A DNA stretch of 41,752 bases from positions 1-41,752 of the forward strand of contig NZ_FUXP01000017.1 in NCBI RefSeq assembly GCF_900167055.1, read 5' to 3'. The notes below the pieces were generated by a model. It searched no databases, was not told where the DNA came from, and worked only from the letters and a program-made list of their open reading frames with translations. Below are positions 41,428 to 41,752 of the stretch, piece after piece. The position numbers were made by a program, and so were the translations under genes. Each line of letters starts with the position of its first letter. Position 1 is the first letter of the stretch. Origin of the DNA: Lysobacter spongiicola DSM 21749 (GTDB taxonomy: Bacteria > Pseudomonadota > Gammaproteobacteria > Xanthomonadales > Xanthomonadaceae).

Positions 41428-41752
41428 TGTGATCTCTCAGTAGGTTGTTCATCCGGGGTGGTCCCGGAAGACTGGAGGTGCGAATCAGCCACCCCTCCAG
41501 GAGCCCCGGATGAACCTGCATAAACATGCCCGCCTTAGCCCTCGCGGTCGAGCCCTGCTCGTGGACCGCATCTTGATTCAGGGCCTGCGCGTGGAAGAAG
41601 CCGCACACGCCGCCGGCGTGAGCGTTCGAACAGCGTACAAGTGGCTGAAACGGTTCAAGGAAGAAGGTTCGGGCGGGTTAACCGATCGATCCTCGAGACC
41701 GCGGCACTGTCCCCACGCGACAGCGCCACGGATCGTGGATCAGGTGCTGGAG
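41428..41752 (+). mobile_element. IS481-family insertion sequence, 5' end (partial)
   Basis: The left end starts TGTGATCTCTCAG right after GCTAGC (41422-41427). TGTG mirrors the CACA end at 207-210. An 81-base leader precedes the transposase ORF. The rest of the element is beyond the window. Same orientation as the copy at the left edge. Confidence 0.87.
41510..41752 (+). CDS. IS481-family transposase, N-terminal fragment
   Basis: The first 81 codons are present: MNLHKHARLSPRGRALLVDRI, followed by a helix-turn-helix (VEEAAHAAGVSVRTAYKWLKRFKEEG) and GLTDRSSRPRH, which are diagnostic of IS481 transposases. The HTH binds the terminal repeats. The catalytic domain lies beyond the window edge. 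The start ATG lies 82 bases inside the left IS end. Probably the same element type as the fragment at 3-215. Confidence 0.95.
   Translation, partial: MNLHKHARLSPRGRALLVDRILIQGLRVEEAAHAAGVSVRTAYKWLKRFKEEGSGGLTDRSSRPRHCPHATAPRIVDQVLE

Noticed and set aside
1-41752. Composite transposon bounded by two IS481 copies
   Set aside because: The interior is mainly housekeeping chromosome and the target hexamers differ; an assembly boundary at repeats is simpler.

Overview
The window is high-GC bacterial DNA. The gene types (DUF1615 lipoprotein, YafY/GST pair, lipid-anchored azurin, M13 peptidase, GFA proteins, REP hairpins carrying GTAGGAGCG) suggest a gammaproteobacterium of the Lysobacteraceae/Xanthomonadaceae, perhaps Luteimonas or Lysobacter. 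The genus is inferred from gene content, not from a marker gene. No rRNA, tRNA or CRISPR array was seen.

Both ends lie inside IS481-family insertion sequences in the same orientation: a transposase 3' end at 1-215 and a 5' end at 41428-41752. Each abuts a CTAG target. This looks like a contig or region bounded by repeat copies rather than a composite transposon.

Region 0.2-25 kb is ordinary chromosome. It holds a small lipoprotein; a radical-SAM/UdgX DNA-repair pair; a GAF protein; a serine hydrolase; a GGR-like flavoprotein; an alpha/beta hydrolase; a 33-residue membrane peptide coupled to a DUF72 gene; a YedA-like exporter convergent with a lipoprotein azurin; an M14 carboxypeptidase; a membrane PQQ dehydrogenase with a small membrane protein and a GFA enzyme; a PfpI/DJ-1 protein; glutaminase; a WYL regulator divergent from a glutathione transferase over a palindromic operator; a TPR lipoprotein; a DUF1615 lipoprotein; a TerB protein; and an M13 metallopeptidase.

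Region 25.2-31.8 kb is an accessory patch that looks less GC-rich by eye. It holds two PAAR (spike-tip) genes, one reduced by an in-frame internal deletion; three paralogous small lipoproteins with shared DGCV, GGGE and C-x-x-PY signatures; two further secreted lipoproteins; a small membrane protein; a frameshifted NTR/TIMP-like gene; and the two ends of a type IIL (MmeI-like) restriction-modification gene whose methyltransferase centre is gone. This is the most unusual part of the window. It looks like a decaying PAAR-centred effector/defence cargo site.

Region 31.9-41.4 kb has a tightly overlapping operon of a YqcI/YcgG (GntA-type) haem protein, a DUF1989 protein and a COG3650-like lipoprotein. 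This may be a module acting on a guanidino compound. It is followed by an FMN-binding stress protein, an HDOD protein, a PA2169-like four-helix protein with a strong terminator, a PRC-barrel-like protein, an MBL-fold hydrolase, a large multi-PAS c-di-GMP phosphodiesterase with a degenerate GGDEF, and a small Cys-tailed protein whose stop codon is the IS481 target site.
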